A stretch of DNA of 64,000 nucleotides from Legionella sp. W10-070 (lineage in GTDB: Bacteria; Pseudomonadota; Gammaproteobacteria; Legionellales; Legionellaceae), in contig NZ_CAAAJC010000001.1 in NCBI RefSeq assembly GCF_900640175.1, forward strand, positions 62,001-126,000, read 5' to 3'. The notes below the pieces were generated by a model, which was not told the origin of the DNA, ran no database searches, and saw only the letters and a program-made list of their open reading frames with translations. The position numbers and the translations under genes were made by a program. The stretch's first letter is position 1, and every line of letters starts with the position of its first letter. Shown piece by piece: positions 9,512 to 18,317 of the stretch.

Positions 9512-10653
9512 ATGCTCTCCTCAGCATCACGCCTTAATTCATTGGGTATAGGCAAATCTTGTACAAAATCAGGGTTCTTATCATAGTTCTGTTTATCTTG
9601 AAGATGAAAAATATAAGCCAGGACCTGGGCAACAGCGACATACAACCCTCGAGGAATTTCGGCGTTCAACTGGGTTGAGAAGTAAATCGCACGCGTTAAG
9701 GAAGGAGCAGTTAACAGCGGAACCTTATTGGCCATTGCCACTCGATTAATTTGTAATGCCACCAGATCTTTGCCTTTAGCAATAACCACCGGAGCCCGGT
9801 TACCATGCTGCTTATAGCTAAGCGCCACAGCATAGTGAGTCGGGTTAGTAAGCACCACGTCCGCCTTGGGCACCTCAGTCATCATCCTTTTTCTGGCCAT
9901 TTCCTGTTGAGTACGGCGAATATGACTCTTCACCTCTGGCTTACCTTCTGTTTCCTTATACTCATCCTTCAGCTCCTGCTTGGTCATTTTCAATTGCTTG
10001 TTATGCTCATGACGTTGAAACGGCACATCCACAGCAGCAATGAGGATAAGGCTGGCACTGATAAATAAGAAGGACTGGACAACTATTCCCAAACCGCGGT
10101 TTATTGCATGTGCCAGAGAAAAATCAGCCAAAGCGAGCAATGAAGAAATCTGCCATCGTAAAACGGCCACAGCAATCGCAGCAACCAGCAGAAATTTGGC
10201 CAGCGCTTTAGACATTTCGACAAGGCCCTTAAGCGAAACCATTCGCTTCAGTCCCTTCAATAAGCTTAAACGGCTAAACTTGGGTTGTAAGGATTCTGTA
10301 CTAAAAACCCATCCTCCTATTATTAATGGGGCACCTATAGAAAGCACCAATATCATCAACAAAAGAGGCAAGACGGCAAAAAAACCGGCCTGGATCAAAG
10401 AATAGAATCGTTCTATTAAAAAAACTGTCGTTCTTAATGTAGCGCTATTAAAGTCAAATGCCTGACGCATCATTTGCATCAGTTGTTGTGCCATGTAATG
10501 TCCAAAGAGAAAAATACCAGCACCAGAAAATACTAAAATCAGGGTGGCGTTAAAATCTTTTGAGCGGCCAACCTGTCCTTTTTCCCTCGCCTCTTTAAGA
10601 CGCTTGGGCGAAGGCTGTTCGGTTTTTTCCTGTGATTGTTCTTCTTCAGCCAT
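9508..10653 (-). CDS. flhB: flagellar export specificity switch protein FlhB
   Basis: FlhB is the gate component that switches export from rod/hook to filament substrates by autocleavage. The 381-residue product has a hydrophilic N-terminus rich in Glu/Gln/Lys, four membrane helices (about 33-215) and a cytoplasmic domain with the self-cleavage motif N270-P-T-H273. The C-terminal extension beyond the core is short. It abuts fliR with a 1-bp overlap and overlaps flhA by 4 bp. Confidence 0.97.
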   Translation of the reverse strand: MAEEEQSQEKTEQPSPKRLKEAREKGQVGRSKDFNATLILVFSGAGIFLFGHYMAQQLMQMMRQAFDFNSATLRTTVFLIERFYSLIQAGFFAVLPLLLMILVLSIGAPLIIGGWVFSTESLQPKFSRLSLLKGLKRMVSLKGLVEMSKALAKFLLVAAIAVAVLRWQISSLLALADFSLAHAINRGLGIVVQSFLFISASLILIAAVDVPFQRHEHNKQLKMTKQELKDEYKETEGKPEVKSHIRRTQQEMARKRMMTEVPKADVVLTNPTHYAVALSYKQHGNRAPVVIAKGKDLVALQINRVAMANKVPLLTAPSLTRAIYFSTQLNAEIPRGLYVAVAQVLAYIFHLQDKQNYDKNPDFVQDLPIPNELRRDAEESM

Positions 10654-11423
10654 TAATGTAAAAGCCCCCGAACAAGAAGCATCGCCTGATCCAGACTGTC
10701 CTTAATCTGTGACGATACGCCTGGTAAACTGATGCGTATTATTACCATCCCCATTAAAAGCGTAATAGGAAATCCAATCGAAAAAATATTCAACTGTGGA
10801 GCAACCCGGGTCATTACACCGAATGCCAGATTGACAATCAGCAACGATAAAATAGCAGGCAAAGCCACCAGAACAGCTTCCTTAAACATCCATCCAGAGA
10901 AATTAAGAACCGAGCCTAATGCAGTAAGACCAATATCGGCATTTCCTACTGGCATTACACGAAAACTGCCTAATAATGCCTCCAAAATAGCAAGGTGGCC
11001 ATTTAAAGAAAGGAATATTAAACTAACCATCATTAAATAGAACTGACTGACCAAAGGAACACTCGCTTTGCTTGCCGGATCAACCATAACAGCAAAACCA
11101 AGCCCTGCCTGCATAGCAATAATCTGACCCCCAAGGATAAAAACCTGGAACGCTAATTGAGTAACAAACCCCATCAAAATTCCGAGCAGCAACTCATAAA
11201 CAACAACAACCAGATACTGACCATTAAAATTTAATAAAGAAAGGCTATCAGGGATTGTCCATGAAAAGAGAAACGCCAATGACATAGCAAACACCACGCG
11301 TATTCTTGCTGAAAGGAGCACTGAGGATATAAGTGGCATGGTGAGAAACAAACCACTTATCCGAGGCAGTGGCCAGATTAATTTACTGAAGAGTCTAATC
11401 AGATCCTGATAATCAATGTCCAT
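10653..11423 (-). CDS. fliR: flagellar export gate protein FliR
   Basis: FliR is a membrane core subunit of the flagellar export gate, assembling with FliP and FliQ. The 256-residue product is almost wholly hydrophobic with about six membrane segments, includes the family motifs RISGLFLTMPL near the N-terminus and LNIFSIGFPITLLMG near the C-terminus, and has the expected length. It starts 2 bp after fliQ and ends overlapping flhB by one base. Confidence 0.95.
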   Translation of the reverse strand: MDIDYQDLIRLFSKLIWPLPRISGLFLTMPLISSVLLSARIRVVFAMSLAFLFSWTIPDSLSLLNFNGQYLVVVVYELLLGILMGFVTQLAFQVFILGGQIIAMQAGLGFAVMVDPASKASVPLVSQFYLMMVSLIFLSLNGHLAILEALLGSFRVMPVGNADIGLTALGSVLNFSGWMFKEAVLVALPAILSLLIVNLAFGVMTRVAPQLNIFSIGFPITLLMGMVIIRISLPGVSSQIKDSLDQAMLLVRGLLH

Positions 11424-11425
11424 AC

Positions 11426-11695
11426 CTAACCTATTAAATAAGGAATATTACTGATTAACGAATCGGTATAATTCATGATGGTTTTTAACAACCACGGCCC
11501 GGCAAGCGCTAACACTAAAAATGTAATAAACAGTTTAGGGATAAAACTCAAACTCATTTCGTTAATTTGAGTTGCAGCCTGAAACATAGCAACCAGTAAA
11601 CCCACGATAAGCCCAGGGACAATCAATACAGTAAGCATGAGAATCATCACATAGACGCCCTCTCTAAATACTGAGACTACTATTTCCGGTGTCAT
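11426..11695 (-). CDS. fliQ: flagellar export gate protein FliQ
   Basis: FliQ is a small two-helix export gate subunit. Read from ATG 11695 it is 89 residues, the family length, beginning MTPEIVVSVFREGVYVM, with two membrane hairpin helices and the AATQINEMSLSFIPKL motif between them. A longer frame from 11749 exists but would overlap fliP; the ATG at 11695 has an AGGAG site 5-6 bases ahead and starts 8 bp after the fliP stop, so it is preferred. Confidence 0.95.
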   Translation of the reverse strand: MTPEIVVSVFREGVYVMILMLTVLIVPGLIVGLLVAMFQAATQINEMSLSFIPKLFITFLVLALAGPWLLKTIMNYTDSLISNIPYLIG

Positions 11696-11703
11696 TATTT
11701 CTC

Positions 11704-12450
11704 CTAGGTCGCAAAACTGGAAGCAAGTGATCCCAACACTAAAGTCCAACCATCAACCATCACGAACAACATAATTTTAAATGGCAAAGAAATGATCAGT
11801 GGGGATAGCATCATCATCCCCATCGCCATAAGGACACTGGCTACTATCAAATCAATAATTAAAAAGGGCAGGAATAAAATAAAACCAATCTGAAACGCTG
11901 TTTTCAACTCACTGGTAATAAACGCCGGAATCAAGACCACCATAGGGACATCATTCAATGTGGAATAGGTTTTATCACTGAATTTTTCAAAAAGATATAA
12001 GTCGTTTTTACGCGTCTGATTAAGCATGAAATTGCGTAAAGGCTGTTGAGCCTTTTGCATTGCCTGGGGAAAATCGATTTGATCAGCCAGATAAGGTTGA
12101 AGTGCCTGCTGATTTATCTGATTGAAAACCGGCGACATGACAAAAAATGTCAGGAAAAGGGCAACACCGATAAGTATTTGATTGGTAGGAGTCTGTGCCA
12201 TGCCAATTGCCTGACGTAAAATGGATAGCACAATAATGATCCGTGTAAAAGCGGTCATTGCCATTAACAATCCTGGCAATACACTTAATAGCGTCATAAA
12301 AATAAGGATTTGTAAATTAACGCTATACGCTTGCCCGCCATTAGGCATTGATGAGACTGTAACCGCTGGCAATGAGGTTGTTGCTGCTTCTACAGCCCAG
12401 GGTAGTAAAAACAACAATACAGCCCAGGCGAAAAGTAAACCTTTTTTCAT
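11704..12450 (-). CDS. fliP: flagellar export gate protein FliP
   Basis: FliP forms the pentameric core of the export gate with FliQ and FliR. The 248-residue product has a cleavable signal peptide (about residues 1-22, basic start MKKGLLFAW followed by a hydrophobic run ending in VEAA), and four membrane segments. Family motifs include [26 protein letters not shown] and the [12 protein letters not shown] stretch. It follows fliO by 3 bp and precedes fliQ. Confidence 0.96.
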   Translation of the reverse strand: MKKGLLFAWAVLLFLLPWAVEAATTSLPAVTVSSMPNGGQAYSVNLQILIFMTLLSVLPGLLMAMTAFTRIIIVLSILRQAIGMAQTPTNQILIGVALFLTFFVMSPVFNQINQQALQPYLADQIDFPQAMQKAQQPLRNFMLNQTRKNDLYLFEKFSDKTYSTLNDVPMVVLIPAFITSELKTAFQIGFILFLPFLIIDLIVASVLMAMGMMMLSPLIISLPFKIMLFVMVDGWTLVLGSLASSFAT

Positions 12451-12453
12451 TCG

Positions 12454-12861
12454 TTAAGACTTCCTGATGGCTTTTTTCAAAATTTGTGCAAATGAGGCTT
12501 TTGCATCGGGCTGTGAAAAGTCTGCTGGTAACTCTTCGCCAAAATCATACAAGGTATTAATTGCATTTGGAGTAACGCCTATCAGTAAAAAACGGTTACC
12601 GGCATTTACGATCATCAGTTTTTCTTTAGTTCCCAAGCTCATCGTTGAAATTACTTTAAACCCGGCTGACATGCCAAGGCCAATACCATTTAACCGTCTT
12701 AATAGCCATGACAAAAAAATAATAAGGGCAATGACAAGTAATAAACCACCTATAACACGGAGCAATTCTTCATGACTTAAGGAAGAAGAATTTTTGGTGG
12801 CAAGGTCAGCCCAGGTGGTTAGAGGAAACAAACCGAAAAATAAATAAAATCCAAGCCTCAT
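12454..12861 (-). CDS. fliO: flagellar biosynthesis protein FliO
   Basis: FliO is a bitopic membrane protein that stabilises FliP during assembly of the export gate. The 135-residue product has a signal-like N-terminus (about 1-18), a periplasmic stretch, one membrane helix (about 34-54, GGLLLVIALIIFLSWLLRRL), and a short cytoplasmic beta domain with the STMSLGTKEKLMIVNAGN motif characteristic of FliO. It overlaps fliN by 4 bp and precedes fliP by 3 bp. Confidence 0.92.
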   Translation of the reverse strand: MRLGFYLFFGLFPLTTWADLATKNSSSLSHEELLRVIGGLLLVIALIIFLSWLLRRLNGIGLGMSAGFKVISTMSLGTKEKLMIVNAGNRFLLIGVTPNAINTLYDFGEELPADFSQPDAKASFAQILKKAIRKS

Positions 12862-13238
12862 CGTAAACGCTTAATCCTTTCTGCTTTACTAACAATATCA
12901 GTCAACCGGACACCAAACTTGTCATTAACAACGACAACTTCCCCATGCGCCACTAATGTGTCGTTAACCAGTACATCCAAAGGCTCTCCTGCCAGACGAT
13001 CAAGTGCAACAATACCGCCCTGATTAAGTTGTAAAAGATTGCGAATGGTCATTTTTGTACGGCCGATTTCCACGGTAATAGCAACAGGAATATCCAGAAT
13101 TAATTCCATTTTATCTACGTCAGTATCCGGTAAGAGAGTCTCTTCAAGGGCAGTATCTTGCGGAGTAGCAGCCTGTTTTGTAGTGGAAGCAGCTTCAGGC
13201 GTGTTACTCGCCGATTCTGATTTTTTTTTCTCACTCAT
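12858..13238 (-). CDS. fliN: flagellar motor switch protein FliN
   Basis: FliN is a C-ring protein that works with FliM and FliG in torque generation and switching and helps dock export substrates. The 126-residue product has a low-complexity, Lys/Ser/Ala-rich N-terminal tail (about 1-45) and a C-terminal SpoA domain (LDIPVAITVEIGRTKMTIRN, then LNQGGIVALDRLAGEPLDVLVN). The start ATG overlaps the fliM stop by one base. Confidence 0.95.
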   Translation of the reverse strand: MSEKKKSESASNTPEAASTTKQAATPQDTALEETLLPDTDVDKMELILDIPVAITVEIGRTKMTIRNLLQLNQGGIVALDRLAGEPLDVLVNDTLVAHGEVVVVNDKFGVRLTDIVSKAERIKRLR

Positions 13239-14242
13239 TAATTTCCCCTATAACTTATTTTTTTTATTATTTTTACCGCTCTTTTATCATTATTACTGCC
13301 TATGGTTGCGGTAAAACCAGGTGTTCCTTCAATATCCAGGGTAACCACTTCATTCATTTCCACAGGAATAAAATCACCAACCTGCCACTCCATAATCTTG
13401 CCTAATGTGCTCTGTGCCTGCGCCATAGAAGAACTGACTGTCAATTCCACATCCATCAATTCCTCTTTTAAAGACATCACCCAATTCGGGTCGATTTCGT
13501 CATCTGGCCTTGCTGCACCCAGCTCCAACTGCTGTTTGATAGGTTCAACCATAGAATAGGGGATAACAAAAGAAAAAGTACCTGATTCTTTACCAAAATC
13601 AACGTTAAAACGACTCACCAGCAGCAGCTCATTTGGTTCACCTATATGAACCAGCTGGGGGTTAGTTTCATCTCCAACCTTAATAACATCCAGTTTAATA
13701 ATAGGCGCCCAGGCCTGTTCGATGTTGCGGACCAGCTTTCCGGTAATGATTTCCATAACCCGAAGCTCTGTAGCAGTAAAATCTGTTCTGCTTTGTTTGG
13801 CAAGAAACTGTGAACTGCCCCCAAAATAGTAATCTACCAGGTCATATACAAAAGTACTGTCAAATAAAACCAACGCTTTTCCACGCAATGGCTTAAATCG
13901 ACGGATAGTCATTAATGTCGGGTTTGGCAGGCTGCTCATGAACTCCCTGTGCTTAAAAACCGCCAGGGCTTCCTGTTTAATCTGTAAGTCTCGCGCCATA
14001 AGCTGGTAGATATCATTGGCAAAAAAACGGGTGGCTCTATCATGAATTTTGTCAAGTACTGGCAATTCACCACGAACAACCCTTTCCTGACTTGAAAAAT
14101 TGAGCACTTGCACATCATCTTCAGAACGTTTGAATTGTTCTTCTAATGGATCTGGATTTACTGGCTCCTGTGGAGGCTCTTCCTCAACTGTATTAAGTAA
14201 TGCATCAATTTCTTCTTGCGATAAAACTTCTTTTTCAGCCAT
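13238..14242 (-). CDS. fliM: flagellar motor switch protein FliM
   Basis: FliM is the C-ring protein that binds phospho-CheY. The 334-residue product begins with the conserved CheY-binding peptide (LSQEEIDALL, residues 6-15), has the GGSS motif of the middle CheC-like domain (about residue 140) and the C-terminal SpoA domain (about 250-325). It is the first gene of the large flagellar operon on the minus strand and lies 59 bp from a sigma-54 promoter. Confidence 0.97.
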   Translation of the reverse strand: MAEKEVLSQEEIDALLNTVEEEPPQEPVNPDPLEEQFKRSEDDVQVLNFSSQERVVRGELPVLDKIHDRATRFFANDIYQLMARDLQIKQEALAVFKHREFMSSLPNPTLMTIRRFKPLRGKALVLFDSTFVYDLVDYYFGGSSQFLAKQSRTDFTATELRVMEIITGKLVRNIEQAWAPIIKLDVIKVGDETNPQLVHIGEPNELLLVSRFNVDFGKESGTFSFVIPYSMVEPIKQQLELGAARPDDEIDPNWVMSLKEELMDVELTVSSSMAQAQSTLGKIMEWQVGDFIPVEMNEVVTLDIEGTPGFTATIGSNNDKRAVKIIKKISYRGN

Positions 14243-14300
14243 AACTTTCCTGTAAGTTCTCTAAACGGCTATTTCTCAGCTAAACTGAAAAAACAACTTA

Positions 14301-14316
14301 AGCAAATGGCGTGCCA
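14301..14316 (-). promoter_or_regulatory. sigma-54 (RpoN) promoter of the fliM flagellar operon
   Basis: On the minus strand the bases read TGGCACGCCATTTGCT, a full match to the -24/-12 consensus TGGCACG-N4-TTGCW. It lies about 60 bp upstream of the fliM ATG, giving a leader of roughly 45-50 nt. In Legionella and Pseudomonas, flagellar basal genes are activated by FleQ with RpoN, which fits. Confidence 0.87.
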
Positions 14317-14687
14317 GTTAGAAATATTTAATTTATCAATAGGATATATTAATTTGTCATATTTGTCTGTCCATAGTCAATTATTTGACAGGATTTTTCT
14401 TCGTTGCTGACAAAAGACTATCATGGGTAACGATAAGTTTTAAGGGCATTTGCAGTATTTAAATTTTCTGCAATAATTATCTTATAATTTATCTCCCAAT
14501 AGAGTAAGAATCGGAGCAAATGATAAGTATAATGCTTATCCCACTCCGTTTCAGGTTAAGATGGTACATCACCCCTCTGATTCAGGATTTTAGTGCCTCG
14601 AATTTATCGTGTCTTGAGCACGATAACCATGCTCTTCATAGAGCCTCAGCCAGGAAATAGCCCCCTACAAATCATGGATATTAGTCA
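14317..14687. other. intergenic region between fliM and the DprE1-like gene
   Basis: No gene is visible in this AT-rich stretch. It should hold the upstream activator sites for the fliM sigma-54 promoter and the promoter of the dprE1-like gene on the plus strand. A small hairpin (TATCGTG...CACGATA, about 14603-14626) and a second dyad around 14525-14550 are visible but are not followed by a clear T-tract. Confidence 0.5.
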
Positions 14688-15989
14688 ATGCTTGGAATAA
14701 AGAGAACTTTTTCAAATTTCAGTAAGGCAATAGAAACCCGTTCGACTTGTCTTCGCCCCGATAACGAAAATCAACTTAGAAGCACTTTTAGCTTTTCCAA
14801 ATCAAAAATGCGGGGGTTATTGGCTCGAGGCAATGGCTCAAGCTATGGGGATTGCTGTGTTAACGATCAGGGTGTAATTATTGATACCAGTCGTTTAAAT
14901 CATTTTTTGTCATTTGATGAATCAACTGGCGTCCTGGTTTGCCAGGGGGGCGTCACTTTTGCCGAACTCTTTTTGGTAAGCCCACATCATATTCCGCCGG
15001 TGATACCAGGCACTTTACGCGCAACAGTAGCAGGTGGTATTGCCAATGATGTTCATGGCAAAAATAACCACCGGGAAGGCAGTTTTGGGCAACATGTTCA
15101 ATGGATAGAGCTGCAATTAGGAGAACAATCCTTACATTGCAGCCCCAAAGAAAACAGCGAATTATTCTACGCTACCATTGCAGGTCTTGGCTTAACAGGT
15201 ATTATTAAGCAAGTCGCTATCAGCATGCGCCGGGCATCGCATTTTGTTTCCGGTCACAGCGAAAAACACGTTAACCTGGAATCCTTACTAGAACGAATGC
15301 AAACTCATGGGCTTCAATATGATTATCAGGTGGCCTGGCTGGATTTGTTAAATAAGCCTCGTGCCTTACTGTCGCTAGCCAACCATGTTGACGCCCCAAC
15401 CCGCGCTAAATCATGCTATCGTTTCACTGTTCCAAACTTACCTTTTCGCCTTGTCAATGGCTGGAATATGCGATGGTTCAATCGCTATAAGTTCCATAAC
15501 TCGGACAATAAAGAGCAGGTCACGTCTCTTCAATGTTTTAATAATCCGCTTGATTCCATACGTCACTGGAATCGGCTATACGGAAAAAAGGGACTGCTGC
15601 AGTTTCAAGCCCTGTTTAACCAGACGGATGCGCTTGCCACCATTGAACAGTTACTCTCACTAATCCATCGCGCCCGAGCCACCCCAACCCTGGCTGTATT
15701 GAAATATTTTACCCAATCTGGCTATGGCCTATTGTCATTTACTCAGCCAGGTTTTACCTTGGCAATTGATTTTGTTAATAATCAACAAGCAAGGGATGCC
15801 ATTTCTGCAATGAATGAATTAATTACCAATAAAGGCGGGAAAATCTATTTAGCCAAGGATCTCCTGCTTACCGCCAGACAATTTACCCGCCAATACCCTT
15901 ACCATGTTCAATTTACTCAATTATTAACTGATTATCAAAGCCCTTTACGCTCTGATCTGGGAAGACGATTAGGATTGATTCATGACTAA
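14688..15989 (+). CDS. DprE1-like FAD-dependent decaprenyl-phosphoribose 2'-oxidase homologue
   Basis: Flavin oxidase of the VAO/DprE1 family. In mycobacteria DprE1 oxidises decaprenylphosphoryl-ribose as the first half of an epimerisation giving the arabinose donor. The 433-residue protein has the FAD-binding ARGNGSSYGD motif (46-55), PGTLRATVAGGIANDVHGKNNH (His123 matches the flavin-linked His132 of the mycobacterial enzyme), GSFGQHV, and the catalytic Lys390 in YLAKD. The residue 31 positions before this Lys, which in mycobacteria is Cys387, is Ala359 here. An in-frame stop just upstream fixes the start at 14688; the ribosome site is weak. The SDR partner overlaps by 8 bp. The actual substrate in this organism is unknown. 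Confidence 0.85.
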   Translation: MLGIKRTFSNFSKAIETRSTCLRPDNENQLRSTFSFSKSKMRGLLARGNGSSYGDCCVNDQGVIIDTSRLNHFLSFDESTGVLVCQGGVTFAELFLVSPHHIPPVIPGTLRATVAGGIANDVHGKNNHREGSFGQHVQWIELQLGEQSLHCSPKENSELFYATIAGLGLTGIIKQVAISMRRASHFVSGHSEKHVNLESLLERMQTHGLQYDYQVAWLDLLNKPRALLSLANHVDAPTRAKSCYRFTVPNLPFRLVNGWNMRWFNRYKFHNSDNKEQVTSLQCFNNPLDSIRHWNRLYGKKGLLQFQALFNQTDALATIEQLLSLIHRARATPTLAVLKYFTQSGYGLLSFTQPGFTLAIDFVNNQQARDAISAMNELITNKGGKIYLAKDLLLTARQFTRQYPYHVQFTQLLTDYQSPLRSDLGRRLGLIHD

Positions 15990-16701
15990 AAGAACCTGGT
16001 TCATTCTGGGGGCGACTTCGATCATCGCAGAGGAATTTTCTCATCTGGCTGCCCAGGCAGGTGCTCATGTGGTACTTGTCGGTCGCAATATTCAACAGCT
16101 TGAGATAATCGCCGCTGATATTCGCCTTCGCCACCATGTGGATTGCGATTTTCTACCTGTGGATTTTACAACCGATTGGACTGCACTTTTATCCTTTTTA
16201 GTACAAAATCCACATGAGGTGGATCTGTTTATCGCTCATAGTGTCATCTATCAAAATAGTGAATTAACTACCAATGCCATAGAAGAGCTGGTTGATACAA
16301 ATATTCTCAGTACCGTACAACTCATTAATGCTTATCTGCAAAAGCCACAAGCAAAGCATCGACTGATTTTTTTAAGCTCTGTTGCCGCTTGCCGCGGACG
16401 GGCTAAAAACAGTCTCTATGGCAGCAGCAAAGCAGCGATTGAAGTTTATTTGCAAGGTTTACAGCAGGCTGCCGGAGGTAATTTGACAATTACAATTGCA
16501 AGACTTGGGTTTATTGATACTAATCAGACTTATGGCATTCCCGGAATCTTTTACGCCGCTTCACCTAAATCTTGTGCCAATGCTTGCTGGCAAGCATTGA
16601 AAACTGGAAAGCGCCTTATTTATTACCCTTTCTTCTGGCGCTTTATTATGGCAATAATTACCCGCATGCCTTTCTTTATTTACAAAAGAATGAAATTCTA
16701 G
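15982..16701 (+). CDS. DprE2-like short-chain dehydrogenase/reductase
   Basis: NAD(P)-dependent SDR that in the DprE1/DprE2 pair reduces the 2-keto sugar lipid to the epimerised product. The 239-residue protein starts with a nucleotide-binding motif variant LGATSIIAEEFSHLAAQ (about residues 9-25), a V-G-R dinucleotide-binding strand end, FLSSVAA (catalytic Ser), and the Y-x3-K pair in SLYGSSKAA. A C-terminal hydrophobic/basic tail (last 25 residues, FWRFIMAIITRMPFFIYKR) may touch the membrane where lipid-linked substrate sits. It overlaps the upstream oxidase by 8 bp, so the two are translationally coupled; this context drives the DprE2 call. Confidence 0.82.
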   Translation: MTKRTWFILGATSIIAEEFSHLAAQAGAHVVLVGRNIQQLEIIAADIRLRHHVDCDFLPVDFTTDWTALLSFLVQNPHEVDLFIAHSVIYQNSELTTNAIEELVDTNILSTVQLINAYLQKPQAKHRLIFLSSVAACRGRAKNSLYGSSKAAIEVYLQGLQQAAGGNLTITIARLGFIDTNQTYGIPGIFYAASPKSCANACWQALKTGKRLIYYPFFWRFIMAIITRMPFFIYKRMKF

Positions 16702-16839
16702 ATTTTATTGCTTTTTTAACTTCTGGAAATAACTTTAAAAACACCTTGAGCACCGAACGATTTAATTCAGAACAAATTTTTTATGTCGAAATCCCACAGT
16801 GAAGCCTGCATTATTGTACATATCTCGAGCTTCGATAGT

Positions 16840-16900
16840 AAACGTAGATACTGCCTTTTAATGAAAATTTTTCTTGCATTTAAAGACAGTATCTACGTTT
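16840..16900. repeat. 61-bp palindromic dispersed repeat, complete copy
   Basis: A near-perfect inverted repeat: the left arm begins AAACGTAGATACTG and the right arm ends CAGTATCTACGTTT, with an inner AT-rich loop. A 47-bp part of it recurs in opposite orientation at 44430-44476 with no mismatch I can see. It lies between the convergent SDR gene and the small membrane protein gene, and could also act as a bidirectional terminator hairpin. Confidence 0.85.
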
Positions 16901-16920
16901 ATTATTTACCAGATACCAGG

Positions 16921-17118
16921 CTAACGAAAAAGCCTTATAGGTGGTAATACCGTATGGATAAGTCCAAAAAACTGCAGGACATAGATAATCAAAATAACCA
17001 GGACTACTAGATTCAGCAGAGTTTTAATCGCATAGGGCATAGGGATTAACACATTAATCAACCACATAGCCACACCGAAGACAACGATGACAGCCAGCAG
17101 ATTCAATAGCTCACTCAT
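16921..17118 (-). CDS. small Thivi_2564-type membrane protein
   Basis: A 65-residue protein with two membrane helices (about 5-25 and 33-55) joined by a short loop with the NVLIPMPYAIKTLLN pattern, which I associate with the Thivi_2564 family of tiny proteobacterial membrane proteins of unknown function. The ATG at 17118 has an AAGGAAA ribosome site 4-5 bases upstream; a TTG at 17133 would add five residues and is less likely. It is a single-gene unit. Confidence 0.65.
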   Translation of the reverse strand: MSELLNLLAVIVVFGVAMWLINVLIPMPYAIKTLLNLVVLVILIIYVLQFFGLIHTVLPPIRLFR

Positions 17119-17266
17119 GATTTTCCTTATCAAAATAGCTTTTTATTAGTGTAGTACATGAAATTATGATTGCGAAAGAAATCACCTGAAGCAACATTAA
17201 GAATCTCTATCTTCGATTAATTTTTGACAAGCGAAAAAGTGGATAATAAAGATAGGTACACAGCCT

Positions 17267-18103
17267 CTAATCCCATGCAAAAAAATTCTTGATGATAGAA
17301 TCGCTTTTATGTCTGCGCTTTTTTGCTAACGTCGTTGAGCTTTCATCAGAAGTGTTTAAAGCGTCTGCCAAACTGACAAAAGTATACCCGTTTTGCCGGT
17401 AAAGATTGATGATATCCGGCAACATATAAGCATTTAACAGATTGGCATGAATTAATAGAATCTGCCCCTGATTAGGCTTATGTGCACGCCGATTATGTTC
17501 TTCCGCCTTTAAGGTCTGCTGCCAGATAAAATTAATATAGCAAGGCTTAAGCACATTTAGAAAATCCCTTCTTTCTTTTTCTGCTACAGAAAGTAGCAGC
17601 TGGTTAAATACAAAATCCCTGCTGTCTATGGTAATCGGTGCAACCTGATAATTTTTTGCTGAAAGATAATGCATTATTTTATCTTTTTTATTCCCCTGGC
17701 CCATCGCAAGATAGGGGTAACGAAAGTATTTAGGCTCAGTCAGGACAGGCAAAAGAATTTTGTCGGCCACTTCTATTTCCTGAATGTAATCCTCGCCAGT
17801 TACTTTATTTAAGTTCAGATGGGAATAAGTATGATTCCCCAATCCAAAACCTGCCTCATGGAACTTGCGCAGCACCTGCCAATTATCTGTCCCTACTTGT
17901 CCGGCAATAACAAACCCCGTTGCTGGAATTTCATTTGCTTTCAAAGCGTCAATGATCATATTTAAATGAAAATTCTTCCCTTCTCCAACGAAAGGCAAGT
18001 CATCAATAGTGAGCGCTATTTCTCGTTTCTGTGCAAAACCTGTCGTAGTGAATATAAATAACAACAATAATGCAATTAAACAATTCTTTCTATTTTTCAC
18101 CAA
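17267..18103 (-). CDS. secreted polysaccharide deacetylase family protein
   Basis: NodB-homology carbohydrate esterase that would remove N-acetyl groups from chitin- or peptidoglycan-type sugars. The 278-residue product has a signal peptide (basic start, hydrophobic run to about residue 24, FAQK), then the catalytic TIDDLP motif (Asp pair near residue 33), the metal-binding H-x3-H in GNHTYSHLN, and FRYPYLA, matching motif 3. The C-terminal part has the LLIHANLLN motif. It is exported to the periplasm or beyond. A small orf and the large effector-like gene lie upstream on the same strand. Substrate cannot be told from sequence. Confidence 0.85.
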   Translation of the reverse strand: MVKNRKNCLIALLLLFIFTTTGFAQKREIALTIDDLPFVGEGKNFHLNMIIDALKANEIPATGFVIAGQVGTDNWQVLRKFHEAGFGLGNHTYSHLNLNKVTGEDYIQEIEVADKILLPVLTEPKYFRYPYLAMGQGNKKDKIMHYLSAKNYQVAPITIDSRDFVFNQLLLSVAEKERRDFLNVLKPCYINFIWQQTLKAEEHNRRAHKPNQGQILLIHANLLNAYMLPDIINLYRQNGYTFVSLADALNTSDESSTTLAKKRRHKSDSIIKNFFAWD

Positions 18104-18114
18104 TGGAATTCCCG

Positions 18115-18312
18115 TTAGATTAAGCTACATAAAGCAATGATTGCCCGACCTGGTATTTTAAAGTTCTTCTTAAGGAAAGTGTTCATCTTATCGTAGATCG
18201 CAATCAAATTATTATAATGCTTAACTTCGCACACAAGGTTTTTCGGTATTTTTCCTCGGGTTAATATCAAAAAGCCTTCAACTAACTTTGAATTGGGCAT
18301 ATATAGTCCCAT
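18115..18312 (-). CDS. small unknown orf directly after the 1124-residue gene
   Basis: A 65-residue reading frame if begun at ATG 18312, six bases after the stop of the large gene; a TTG at 18348 would extend it into overlap. It has no motif I recognise and ends in a hydrophobic GRAIIALCSLI. It might be a real coupled gene, or the tail of the upstream protein separated by a frameshift, since the two frames overlap by 31 bp. I cannot decide between these. Confidence 0.3.
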   Translation of the reverse strand: MGLYMPNSKLVEGFLILTRGKIPKNLVCEVKHYNNLIAIYDKMNTFLKKNFKIPGRAIIALCSLI

Positions 18313-18317
18313 AAGCC

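Noticed and set aside
11696-11749. N-terminal extension of fliQ
   Set aside because: The extra 18 codons overlap fliP and are not part of FliQ proteins; the ATG at 11695 has a good ribosome site.
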